DNA of 64,000 nt, from the NCBI GenBank assembly GCA_934500875.1, contig CAKSTL010000001.1, forward strand, positions 62,001-126,000, read 5' to 3'. Positions within the stretch are counted from its first letter, which is position 1, and the number at the start of each line of letters is the position of its first letter. Position numbers and translations under genes: made by a program. This document shows positions 24,248-31,965 of this stretch, piece after piece. Under the pieces are notes generated by a model that saw only the letters and a list, made by a program, of their open reading frames with translations, had not been told where the DNA came from and did not search any database. The stretch is from an uncultured Clostridia bacterium. Its GTDB lineage: Bacteria > Bacillota > Clostridia > UMGS1810.

Positions 24248-25678
24248 TTATTCACCCGATTTTTCCTTTACAACCTCAATCGTAAAATCTTCTCTTATTC
24301 CCGAAATTTCGGCGCCGCTGTCAAGTATCTCGAGCACCGCTTTTATATGCTCGCTCGATATAACGTCGCCCGGAATTAAAATCGGTATTCCCGGCGGATA
24401 TTTGCACACAATATTTTTCGACACGCGCCCCAGTGCGTCTTTAAGCTCAACCGCCTCGCCATGTGCAAAAAATGCCTGTCTGGGTGTAAGCTTCATTGCG
24501 TGCGTAACGCCTTTTGAGGGACGGTCGGAAAGTTCTTTTATTCCCACCGTTTTTCCTGCAATGGCAACAACCGCCTTTGCAAGCTTTTTAACGTCCGAAA
24601 TTTTATTATACGGCGTGAAAATGCACACAATATTCAAATCGTCGCACAATTCAACCTTTATGTCAAACCGTGAATTTAAAACCTGAGCCGCATCATATCC
24701 GCTGACACCGGAAAATGCAAAATTTATAACAATTCTTGTTTTGTCATACGCAAAAACATCAGCCGTCGATACAATTTCTTCGTCAACCCAGTAAGCGTTT
24801 GAATTACTGTTTACATATTCCGCCGCTTCTTTAACAGCGAGAAGCATTCTGTCATATCGCTGCCTGTTTTCGTCCGCCGCAAAAACCGCCTTTTCAAGCG
24901 CCGCCATAGCCGCATACGACGTGCTTGACGTCTGATACATTGAAATTGCGGCAAGAATTTCTTTATTGAGAAAGTTGTTGCAGTTTACGTGCAAAAAGGC
25001 AGACCCGTTAAGCCCTCCAAGCGTCTTTGACGCACTGTGCACCACAAAATCTGCACCGCAGCAAACCGCCGATTTCGGCAGTTTTTCGCAAAAGTTAAAA
25101 TGTGCTCCGTGCGCCTCGTCAACAATCATAAACATATTGTTTGTGTGCGCAAGCGAGGTTATTTTTTCAACATCACACACCATCCCGTAGTAATTCGGCG
25201 ATGTTATAAGAATTGCCTTTGCATTGGGAAATGTAGAAACCGTGCGCTCAAGTGCGTCATAGTCAAAACCGCCCCCGAAGCCGAAACGGTGCATATATGC
25301 AGGCTCAACAAAAATCGGCAGCAGCCCCAGAAGAATTATTGCATTTATGACCGATTTGTGGCAATTGCGGTCAACGATAATCATATCGCCCTCATTAAGA
25401 CAAAGCGTAAGCGACGCAAGAATCCCCGTACTCGCCCCGTTTAAAAGATAAAAACTTCTCTCCGAGCCGTAAATTCTTGCAAGCTGATTCTGGCTCATTT
25501 TCACATATGCGTTAGGATTGGGAAGCCCCTTTATAACATCAAGATTTCCCATATCCATAGCAAAAAAGTCCTCTGTCATAATATCAAGCCTGCCCTTGTG
25601 AGCGGGCGTTTGAAACGATATTTTTCTGCTGTATGCAAACTTTTTCAAACCGTCATTAATATATTCAGTAAATTTCAC
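24248..25678 (-). CDS. Orn/Lys/Arg decarboxylase family PLP enzyme
   Basis: This 476-residue fold-type I PLP enzyme belongs to the Orn/Lys/Arg decarboxylase group 1 family. Visible are TPAHKG near the N-terminus, NGASTGILASL, VDEAHGAHF (Asp ring-N ligand about 197), the PLP lysine in HSASKTLGG (about Lys218), and the C-terminal PPGIPILIPGDVIS. At this length it lacks the N-terminal wing domain of inducible E. coli enzymes and resembles the short SpeA/YaaO-type enzymes. It would decarboxylate arginine, lysine or ornithine to a polyamine precursor. It overlaps the small membrane protein gene by 4 bp. Substrate not determinable here. Confidence 0.88.
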   Translation of the reverse strand: MKFTEYINDGLKKFAYSRKISFQTPAHKGRLDIMTEDFFAMDMGNLDVIKGLPNPNAYVKMSQNQLARIYGSERSFYLLNGASTGILASLTLCLNEGDMIIVDRNCHKSVINAIILLGLLPIFVEPAYMHRFGFGGGFDYDALERTVSTFPNAKAILITSPNYYGMVCDVEKITSLAHTNNMFMIVDEAHGAHFNFCEKLPKSAVCCGADFVVHSASKTLGGLNGSAFLHVNCNNFLNKEILAAISMYQTSSTSYAAMAALEKAVFAADENRQRYDRMLLAVKEAAEYVNSNSNAYWVDEEIVSTADVFAYDKTRIVINFAFSGVSGYDAAQVLNSRFDIKVELCDDLNIVCIFTPYNKISDVKKLAKAVVAIAGKTVGIKELSDRPSKGVTHAMKLTPRQAFFAHGEAVELKDALGRVSKNIVCKYPPGIPILIPGDVISSEHIKAVLEILDSGAEISGIREDFTIEVVKEKSGE

Positions 25679-26139
25679 GCCGTCACCTCATTAATCAAAT
25701 CAATAAGCTTATTTGAAGGCTGAAAAACAACGGTGTAATCTTTATCGTTTATATTTACATTAAACGAATACCGGTTGTTTTTCTTAAAATCTCCGCAATA
25801 GTTAAGCAAAGAGCCGTTTTTTGCCTTCTTGGTATACGGACCGAAATTTTTGATGTCGAGCGCCGTAACCGAAAAAAGCAGCTGAGGATTGTTTTTGTTT
25901 CCCAGCCTTGTAACGCTAAATGAGTTGTTTTCAAAGCGGTATTCAAAAGAATTTACAAAAAAGCGCATATAAAAATACACCGAAAAACCGAAAAACAGCA
26001 TATTTACCGTGTCGGCAAGCATTTTGCTGTGAGGATAAATAAAATTATTCGACAGTGTCATAACGGCAAAAATAAGCACTATTACAGCTATCAGCGCCAA
26101 AAACGGATTTATTTTCGGCTTTGAAACTTCTTTATACAT
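25675..26139 (-). CDS. hypothetical two-helix membrane protein
   Basis: I do not recognise this 154-residue protein. Two hydrophobic helices (about 12-33 and 45-62) are followed by a beta-rich cytoplasmic domain of about 90 residues (EYRFENNSFSVTRLG ... DKDYTVVFQPSNKLIDLI) that resembles the PH-like domains of small bacterial membrane proteins. It lies between coaX and the decarboxylase gene and overlaps both by a few bases, so it is clearly co-translated. Function unknown. Confidence 0.75.
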   Translation of the reverse strand: MYKEVSKPKINPFLALIAVIVLIFAVMTLSNNFIYPHSKMLADTVNMLFFGFSVYFYMRFFVNSFEYRFENNSFSVTRLGNKNNPQLLFSVTALDIKNFGPYTKKAKNGSLLNYCGDFKKNNRYSFNVNINDKDYTVVFQPSNKLIDLINEVTA

Positions 26140-26911
26140 TTTTTAAATCTCCCGTTTTAAAAATCTCATACAAACCTTTAAGCGTAAGGGTTGAGTCAAT
26201 ATCGGTTATGCTTTTTGCAGTGTACGAAATCATCCTTGCAAGACCGCCCGTTGCAATAACCGAAGCGTTCGGCGCATTTATCTCTTCTTTCATTTTTGAA
26301 ACAATGTAATCCACGCTTCCCACATATCCGTAATAAACGCCCGAGCGCATGGAATTTACCGTATTTGTGCCTATTACGCTGTCGGGTTTTGAAATCTCAA
26401 TTCTCGGAAGCTTTGCGGTTTTTTCAAACAGCGCCTCCATAGAAATTTTAACGCCCGGCATAATTGCACCGCCGAGGTACTCATAATTTTCGTTTATCGC
26501 ACAAAACGTGGTTGCGGTTCCGAAATCCACAATAATCATTGGCACCTTATATATGCTTATTGCTCCGATTGCGTTGACAATACGGTCTGCCCCGACCTCG
26601 TTTTTGTTGTCATATTTGATTTTCAGCTTTGTTTTAACGCTGCTGTCAACAATTATCGGGTCAATACCAAGATATTTTTTCATTGCGTGCGTAAGAGAAT
26701 ACATTATCGGCGGCACAACCGACGAAATTATAACGTCCGTAATTTTTTTGTAGTCCACATTGTCAAACTTAAAAAAGTTTAACATCATAATGCCTATCTC
26801 GTCAGCCGATTTATCCTTGTTTGTGGCAATTCTCCAGCTTACCGAAAGCTTATCTTCATCATAAACGCCCATTGTTATGTGGGTGTTTCCAACATCCGCA
26901 ACAAGCAGCAT
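26132..26911 (-). CDS. coaX: type III pantothenate kinase
   Basis: CoaX (259 residues) phosphorylates pantothenate in the first step of coenzyme A synthesis. The ASKHA-fold marks are DVGNTHITMGVY (P-loop), GADRIVNAIGA, the IIVDFGTATTF segment and GGAIMPG. The type III enzyme is not feedback-inhibited by CoA and is common in Clostridia. It overlaps the next gene by 8 bp. In many Bacillota coaX is adjacent to birA or dus genes, as here. Confidence 0.96.
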   Translation of the reverse strand: MLLVADVGNTHITMGVYDEDKLSVSWRIATNKDKSADEIGIMMLNFFKFDNVDYKKITDVIISSVVPPIMYSLTHAMKKYLGIDPIIVDSSVKTKLKIKYDNKNEVGADRIVNAIGAISIYKVPMIIVDFGTATTFCAINENYEYLGGAIMPGVKISMEALFEKTAKLPRIEISKPDSVIGTNTVNSMRSGVYYGYVGSVDYIVSKMKEEINAPNASVIATGGLARMISYTAKSITDIDSTLTLKGLYEIFKTGDLKNV

Positions 26912-26951
26912 ATTTATTACCTCCGAAATTTTTTAATGTGCAAAATATAAA

Positions 26952-27908
26952 TTAACCCTCAAAATAATCAATAACATATTGCTTAAGCTCGTCCGTGCTT
27001 TTTGACGTGTTAACCAAAGAGCGGATTGCGGCAGAGTTTTTAAGCCCCTTCGTATACCACGCAACGTGCTTTCTCGCCTCTTTCGATGCAATGTATTCGC
27101 CCTTGTCAAGCTTTAGCATATCAATTTGCCAAAGAAGGGTTTTAAGCTTTTCTTCTTTTGATATTTCATCAAAGCAGCCGTTTTCAAGATAGTCGCAAAC
27201 CTGCTTAAAAATAAACGGATTTCCCTGCGCCGCCCTTCCTATCATAATAAAATCGCAGCCCGTTTCGTCAAACATTCTTTTTGCGTCATAAGGCGTTTTT
27301 ATATCGCCGTTTCCTATAACGGGAATTTTCACCGCATTTTTTACATCTTTAATAATGCTCCAATCGGCATTTCCCGAATAGTACATTTCTCTTGTTCTCG
27401 GATGAACGCATATTGCGTCGGCGCCGCTTTGCTCGGCGGCTTTTGCAGTTTCCAAAGCATTGTTTTCATAAAAACCGCTTCTTATTTTCACCGTAACAGG
27501 AACCGAAACCGCCCTTTTTACAGCCGATACAATGCGCTCTATTTTTTTTACATCCTTTAAAAGCGCACTTCCATCGCCGCATTTTACAACCTTCGGCGCA
27601 GGACATCCCATATTTATATCCAGAATTTCGGCGCCTGTTGACAGCGCCTTATATGCCGTTTGCGCCATAATATTTTCATCGCTGCCGAATATCTGCACCG
27701 CAAGAGGACGGTCGTTTTCGTTTGACTTTATAATTTCAAGCGTCTTTTTGTCATTATAAAAAAGCGCCTTCGAGCTTATCATCTCGCTGTATGCAAGTGC
27801 GGCGCCGTATTTTCTGCAAACCGTTCTGAACGCAAGGTCGCTTACCCCTGCCATTGGTGCGGCAAACACCGCATTATTAAACTTTATATTTCCTATTTTT
27901 TTATCCAT
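26952..27908 (-). CDS. dusB: tRNA-dihydrouridine synthase (DusB-like)
   Basis: This 318-residue FMN enzyme reduces specific uridines in tRNA to dihydrouridine. It starts with the family pattern KIGNIKFNNAVFAAPMAGVSDLAFR and has the active-site MGCPAPKVVKCGDGSALL (Cys), VHPRTREMYYSG, and GRAAQGNPFIF. The first Met directly precedes the conserved N-terminus, so the start at 27908 is right. No ribosome binding site is visible, and a well-formed promoter ends 6 bp before the ATG, which suggests a leaderless mRNA. It heads the dusB-coaX-membrane protein-decarboxylase-birA operon. Confidence 0.94.
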   Translation of the reverse strand: MDKKIGNIKFNNAVFAAPMAGVSDLAFRTVCRKYGAALAYSEMISSKALFYNDKKTLEIIKSNENDRPLAVQIFGSDENIMAQTAYKALSTGAEILDINMGCPAPKVVKCGDGSALLKDVKKIERIVSAVKRAVSVPVTVKIRSGFYENNALETAKAAEQSGADAICVHPRTREMYYSGNADWSIIKDVKNAVKIPVIGNGDIKTPYDAKRMFDETGCDFIMIGRAAQGNPFIFKQVCDYLENGCFDEISKEEKLKTLLWQIDMLKLDKGEYIASKEARKHVAWYTKGLKNSAAIRSLVNTSKSTDELKQYVIDYFEG

Positions 27909-27914
27909 ATGCTA

Positions 27915-27943
27915 AGTATACACCATTTTGCCCGCATTGGCAA
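27915..27943 (-). promoter_or_regulatory. dusB operon promoter, implying a leaderless transcript
   Basis: On the minus strand TTGCCA and TATACT are separated by 17 bp. The -10 box ends at 27915, so a normal start site would fall at or next to the A of the dusB ATG (27908). Confidence 0.65.
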
Positions 27944-27999
27944 TATTTTTTTGATTTTTATGGCAATTTTATGTTTTTATTCACATTTAAAAATAAAAC

Positions 28000-28028
28000 T
28001 TGCAAATTTTAACAAAACGTTGTATAAT
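28000..28028 (+). promoter_or_regulatory. promoter of the nucleotidyltransferase gene
   Basis: TTGCAA and a perfect TATAAT are 17 bp apart, with CGGAGG and the ATG (28068) about 40 bp downstream. Confidence 0.8.
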
Positions 28029-28067
28029 GATTTTATTATTATTTTAATTCACACGGAGGTACTGTTT

Positions 28068-28895
28068 ATGGACGCAACACTATTGGTTATGGCAGCCGGT
28101 GCAGGCAGCAGATTCGGCGGCTTAAAACAAATTGAGCCTATCGGGAAAAACGGCGAGGTTCTTCTTGACTATTCTGTTTATGACGCTGTAAATGCGGGTT
28201 TTTCTAAAATTGTATTCGTAATTAAAAAGGAAATTGAAAGAGATTTTCGTGATGTAATCGGCAAGCGCATTGAAAAAAAAGCGGATGTTGAGTATGCTTT
28301 TCAAAATCTTGACGACCTTCCCGGAGGCTTTGACAAGGTTTCGGGCAGAGTAAAGCCCTGGGGTACCGTTCAGGCCGTGCTTTGCGCAAGGGACGTTATA
28401 AATACACCGTTTGTTGTTATAAATTCCGACGATTATTACGGCAAAAACGTTTATTCGTATCTTACCGAGCATTTCAAAACTTCCGGCGAAATGTGTATGG
28501 CGGCGTATGAGCTTGGCAATACCTTAAGCGACAACGGCACTGTTACAAGAGGTGTATGCGAGGTTGAAAACGGATATTTAAAGAGTGTTACGGAACACTA
28601 CAATCTTGATAAAAACACATCCTTGCCGCTTGATACAAGGGTTTCTATGAATATCTGGGGATTTTATCCCGACGTTTTTCCGAAGCTTGAAAGCGGTTTT
28701 ATAAACTTTTTGAAAAATTTAAAAGACCCTATGAAGGATGAATATATTCTTCCCGTTTTTGTGGACGAGCTTATAAAAAACGAAAACGCAAAGATAAAGG
28801 TGCTTACAACAAAAGATACGTGGATAGGAATGACATACAGAGAAGATTTGCCGTTTGTAAAGGCAGCTATGGCAAAAGCGGACTATAACTTCTAA
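28068..28895 (+). CDS. nucleotidyltransferase family protein (sugar-phosphate nucleotidyltransferase fold)
   Basis: The 275-residue product (ATG at 28068, GGAGG upstream; the frame opens earlier without a ribosome site) starts with ATLLVMAAGAGSRFGGLKQ, the nucleotide-binding signature of the NTP-transferase family. It contains KPWGTVQAVLCARDVI and the metal-binding INSDDYYG. Such enzymes couple a nucleotide to a sugar or choline phosphate for cell-surface synthesis. The gene stands alone between its own promoter and terminator, so there is no partner to suggest the sugar. Fold certain, substrate unknown. Confidence 0.88.
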   Translation: MDATLLVMAAGAGSRFGGLKQIEPIGKNGEVLLDYSVYDAVNAGFSKIVFVIKKEIERDFRDVIGKRIEKKADVEYAFQNLDDLPGGFDKVSGRVKPWGTVQAVLCARDVINTPFVVINSDDYYGKNVYSYLTEHFKTSGEMCMAAYELGNTLSDNGTVTRGVCEVENGYLKSVTEHYNLDKNTSLPLDTRVSMNIWGFYPDVFPKLESGFINFLKNLKDPMKDEYILPVFVDELIKNENAKIKVLTTKDTWIGMTYREDLPFVKAAMAKADYNF

Positions 28896-28906
28896 TCCCC
28901 TTAAGA

Positions 28907-28953
28907 TAAGGCTTATGCGGCAAAATTTTCTCTGCCGCATAGGTCTTTTTTAA
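28907..28953 (+). terminator. intrinsic terminator after the nucleotidyltransferase
   Basis: AAGGCTTATGCGGCA pairs with TGCCGCATAGGTCTT (two G-U pairs) around a 10-base loop, then six T. Confidence 0.9.
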
Positions 28954-28972
28954 AATTTACACGTCTGCTCTA

Positions 28973-29001
28973 TTGACTTTGGATAAGTTTTTGTGTATAA
29001 T
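28973..29001 (+). promoter_or_regulatory. promoter of tRNA-Ala
   Basis: TTGACT and TATAAT are 17 bp apart, ten bases before the tRNA 5' end, as expected for a stable RNA. Confidence 0.88.
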
Positions 29002-29010
29002 GTTCTTTAT

Positions 29011-29086
29011 GGGGGATTAGCTCAGTTGGGAGAGCGTGTGGTTCGCAATCACAAGGTCAGGGGTTCGACCCCCCTATTCTCCACCA
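29011..29086 (+). tRNA. tRNA-Ala (anticodon CGC)
   Basis: A full cloverleaf folds: acceptor GGGGGAT/ATTCTCC with the G3-U70 wobble pair that defines alanine tRNA, D-arm GCTC/GAGC, anticodon arm TGTGG/TCACA with loop TTCGCAA (anticodon CGC at 29044-29046), T-arm AGGGG/CCCCT, and an encoded ACCA end. The CGC anticodon reads GCG codons. Promoter upstream and a perfect terminator downstream make this a single-tRNA unit. Confidence 0.95.
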
Positions 29087-29091
29087 CGTCG

Positions 29092-29117
29092 GAGCAAAGT
29101 TCGCTTTGCTCCGTTTT
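29092..29117 (+). terminator. tRNA-Ala terminator
   Basis: GGAGCAAAG and CTTTGCTCC form a perfect 9-bp stem with a TTCG tetraloop, followed by GTTTTTC. It sits six bases after the tRNA 3' end. Confidence 0.9.
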
Positions 29118-29361
29118 TCTATGCAGAAAAACATCCGCTCGCTTCCTTGCTCCTCCTCTTTCGCAAAAAGGCACGTTCACGTCGGCTATTCGCTTGCAAG
29201 CGCACTCATAACGCCTTTGGCTCACTACCACCTTTTGGCGAATATGCGCCTTACGGCGCAAGATTTTCTGTTTGATACAAGTTTCGCTTGCTCCGATTTT
29301 TTTATTTTATAAAAAAATCAGTCACCCGCTGCAATGCTTCCTCTTTTTTACAAAAACACAC
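29100..29361. repeat. diverged tandem repeat patch downstream of tRNA-Ala
   Basis: The 409-bp gap before the M18 gene has no credible gene. Two related blocks occur at about 29100-29174 and 29282-29361. Each has TTCGCTT(T)GCTCCG, then an A/T hairpin of different sequence but the same form (TTTTTC-TATGCA-GAAAAA in the first, GATTTTTTTAT with ATAAAAAAATC in the second), then CCGCT(c/g) and a CTTCCTC..CTTT..CAAAAA stretch. Between them lie ATTCGC/GCGAAT arms and a GCGCC-TTAC-GGCGC hairpin. The matching hairpins with changed bases suggest conserved structure. Confidence 0.5.
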
Positions 29362-29440
29362 ACTGATTACTATAAAAATGCGAACAGAATCAAACAATTT
29401 TAACATTTTCCCGTAAATTTAAAAAAATTTATGAAAAGCG

Positions 29441-29469
29441 TTGTAAAATTTTCCTTTTTGTATTACAAT
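29441..29469 (+). promoter_or_regulatory. promoter of the M18 aminopeptidase gene
   Basis: TTGTAA and TACAAT are separated by 17 bp, with AAAGGA and the ATG shortly after. Confidence 0.7.
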
Positions 29470-29495
29470 ATAGGTATACGAAAGGAATGATAGCT

Positions 29496-30851
29496 ATGGA
29501 AAAATCAATCTGGAATACCATTGACCGCAAAAAAGCGTTTGATTTTTGCGGCGGATACATCAACTTTTTGAATAAATCGAAAACCGAACGGCTTTGCACT
29601 GATTACAGCATTTATCTTGCCGAAGAAAAGGGATTTAGTGAGCTTGAAAATGCAAAAGCATTAAAACCCGGCGACAAGGTATATGCTGTAAACCGTCAGA
29701 AAAGCATTGTGTTTGCCGTTATCGGAAAAGATGACATTGCAAACGGAATTAATCTTGTTGCAGCGCATATAGATTCTCCCCGTCTTGATTTAAAGCCCAA
29801 CCCCGTTTATGAAGATTTGGGCATTGCAATGGCAAAAACTCACTATTACGGCGGAATTAAAAAGTATCAGTGGACTACAATACCGCTGTCGCTTATCGGC
29901 ACGGTCGTGAAAGAAAACGGCGAAATTGTTGAAATTAATATCGGCGAGGATGATGACGACCCCGTATTTACAATCACTGACCTTCTCCCCCACCTTGCGG
30001 CGGACCAGATGACCAAAAAAATGGGTCAGTTTATGTCGGGCGAGGACCTTAACGCAGTTCTCGGCTCGCTTACAAACGACGACGAAAAAGACAAGGTAAA
30101 GGGAAGTATCCTTGCTCTTCTTAAAGATAAATACGGCATTGAGGAGGAAGATTTTATAAGCTCGGAGCTTGTTTTCGTTCCGTCCTTCAAGGCAAAAAGC
30201 GTCGGTCTTGATTCTTCGTTTGTCGGAAGCTACGGTCAGGATGACAGAGTGTGCGCATACACTTCGTTCGAGGCGATTCTGAATATTGAAAATCCCGAAA
30301 AAACCTGCGTTTGCTATCTTGCGGACAAAGAAGAAATAGGAAGTATGGGTTCTACCGGAACAAAATCAAGATTTTTGGAAACCTTTATCGCACATCTTAT
30401 AAAATCGGTAAAGGGCGATTACAACGAGCTTTATTTGAAAGACTGCCTCGGCGCCTCAAAGTGCCTTTCCGCAGACGTTACGGCAGGATATGACCCCAAT
30501 TACAAATCGGTTTGCGAAGAGCAGAACAGCGCATATATGGGCGGCGGACTGTGCATATGCAAGTATACCGGCTCACGGGGAAAAAGCGGCACATCTGACG
30601 CAAACGCTGAATTTGTGGGTGAAATAAGAAGGATTTTTAATTCAAACGGCGTTAAGTGGCAAATTGCAGAGCTTGGCAAGGTTGACCAGGGCGGCGGCGG
30701 AACGGTTGCGCAGTATATTGCAAATATGAACGTTGAAACGCTTGACTGCGGAGTGCCGATTTTGTCAATGCACTCACCGTTTGAGCTTGCTTCAAAGGCT
30801 GATATCTATATGGGATATCTTGGCTACAAGGCATTTTTGGAAAGCAAATAA
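29496..30851 (+). CDS. M18 family aminopeptidase
   Basis: This 451-residue cytoplasmic metallo-aminopeptidase removes N-terminal residues, typically acidic or other polar ones, from peptides. The M18 metal and catalytic residues are recognisable: VAAHIDSPRLDLKP (His, Asp), YGQDDRVCAYTS (bridging Asp), ADKEEIGSMG (Glu, Glu) and the C-terminal LSMHSPFELASK (His). The ATG at 29496 is favoured over 29487 because AAAGGA is correctly spaced. It has its own promoter and terminator. The family is typically a large homododecamer; the specificity cannot be read. Confidence 0.93.
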   Translation: MEKSIWNTIDRKKAFDFCGGYINFLNKSKTERLCTDYSIYLAEEKGFSELENAKALKPGDKVYAVNRQKSIVFAVIGKDDIANGINLVAAHIDSPRLDLKPNPVYEDLGIAMAKTHYYGGIKKYQWTTIPLSLIGTVVKENGEIVEINIGEDDDDPVFTITDLLPHLAADQMTKKMGQFMSGEDLNAVLGSLTNDDEKDKVKGSILALLKDKYGIEEEDFISSELVFVPSFKAKSVGLDSSFVGSYGQDDRVCAYTSFEAILNIENPEKTCVCYLADKEEIGSMGSTGTKSRFLETFIAHLIKSVKGDYNELYLKDCLGASKCLSADVTAGYDPNYKSVCEEQNSAYMGGGLCICKYTGSRGKSGTSDANAEFVGEIRRIFNSNGVKWQIAELGKVDQGGGGTVAQYIANMNVETLDCGVPILSMHSPFELASKADIYMGYLGYKAFLESK

Positions 30852-30887
30852 AGTTTTTTGCAAAGTAATTTCAACTTTAAAAAATTA

Positions 30888-30932
30888 AATGAGCGTCCCG
30901 ATTATTTTTATAATGCGGAACGCTCTTTTTTA
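30888..30932. terminator. terminator between the M18 gene and the bile salt hydrolase
   Basis: GAGCGTCCCG and CGGAACGCTC pair across a loop of about 15 bases and run into six T. The minus-strand gene ends right at the T-run. Confidence 0.85.
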
Positions 30933-31901
30933 ATTCTGCCGGTTTATGCGGCAGTCGGTTTGCATAGGAAATGTTATAAGATTTTCGCCGTCAATGTTCT
31001 CGTGATGCATACTGACGCAGTTTATCTGCGGATTTTGATAGGTTGTATAATAATAAATTCCTTCGTCCGCATTGCAGCATGAAGAATAAATTGTAAATTC
31101 ATACTTTCCGCCCACATCACAGCATCCCTTCGGCTGGCTTACGGATGAAAGAATGTGAAAAAACTGACCCACGCTGTCAATTTCGCCGCTTTGCGGCACC
31201 GAGTTTGCCCTTACAAACGCCGCCCGCACAAATCTCGACTGCGACGACCAATCGCCCGGAAGCCCGATTGCGCCCATTCCCCTGCTGTAATTTATAAGCG
31301 GAATATTTTTTGAAAACGTATTTTCCGGCTGTTTTGAAGAGAGCGACATAAAATCGCAAAGTCTTTGCATTTGCATATCAAACGGCGGTTCGTTTGTAAG
31401 AACCCCGGCATAATTGTCATATATTTTAAGTCCCGCATATGTTTGCTCAACCGTCACGGCACCGCTTTTGTCGGCAATAATCCAATGAAGAAGCGCCGCC
31501 GGATATTCGGGCGAGAACATATCCTTTGTTATAACCACGCTTTTTAAAAGCTCTTTTGCCTCGCAAAGCGTTGCGCACTGCGACAAAACATACGGTATAA
31601 ATTCAAACTGCGCAACACTTGTTCTTCCGAACATACCGTCCGAATAAACGGCGCTTTTATTAAAATTAAGCCCTGCCGCACAAAGCCCTTTTTCGTTTGC
31701 CGCATCATAAAACAGCGGATAATTTTTTGCAATATGCGATATGCCGATAACCGCATAATGCTCGTCAAGTTCGGTGCTGTGAGTAAATTTAAGCCTGTAT
31801 TTTCTTGGCATAATCGTAATGCTTTCTCCGTATGAAAACTCGTAGTCAAGCGTCCTTCCGAAATAAAATGAATCGGTTTTGCAGGTAACTGCTGTGCACA
31901 T
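30930..31901 (-). CDS. bsh: choloylglycine hydrolase family protein (bile salt hydrolase)
   Basis: This 323-residue Ntn-hydrolase has the catalytic Cys directly after Met (MCTAV), so the nucleophile is freed by removing Met. Other active-site residues match the family: Arg16 and Asp19 in FGRTLDYE, Asn79/Asn81 in AGLNFNK, Asn170 in LTNEPPFD, and Arg223/226 in SQSRFVRA, preceded by the strongly BSH-like NYSRGMGAIGLPGDWSS. It would deconjugate glycine- or taurine-linked bile acids in the cytoplasm; penicillin V acylase is the alternative member of the family. No secretion signal. A bile salt hydrolase points to a vertebrate gut habitat. It is a single-gene unit. Confidence 0.87.
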   Translation of the reverse strand: MCTAVTCKTDSFYFGRTLDYEFSYGESITIMPRKYRLKFTHSTELDEHYAVIGISHIAKNYPLFYDAANEKGLCAAGLNFNKSAVYSDGMFGRTSVAQFEFIPYVLSQCATLCEAKELLKSVVITKDMFSPEYPAALLHWIIADKSGAVTVEQTYAGLKIYDNYAGVLTNEPPFDMQMQRLCDFMSLSSKQPENTFSKNIPLINYSRGMGAIGLPGDWSSQSRFVRAAFVRANSVPQSGEIDSVGQFFHILSSVSQPKGCCDVGGKYEFTIYSSCCNADEGIYYYTTYQNPQINCVSMHHENIDGENLITFPMQTDCRINRQN

Positions 31902-31965
31902 AAAAAATTCCTCCCGAAAATTATTATTCCAATATTTTCGGAAGGAATGTAAATTTTTTAAAATT

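Noticed and set aside
28993..29312. Small plus-strand open frames over and after tRNA-Ala
   Set aside because: They read through the tRNA, its terminator and the repeat patch in several frames and have no domain. They look like chance open frames in structured non-coding DNA.
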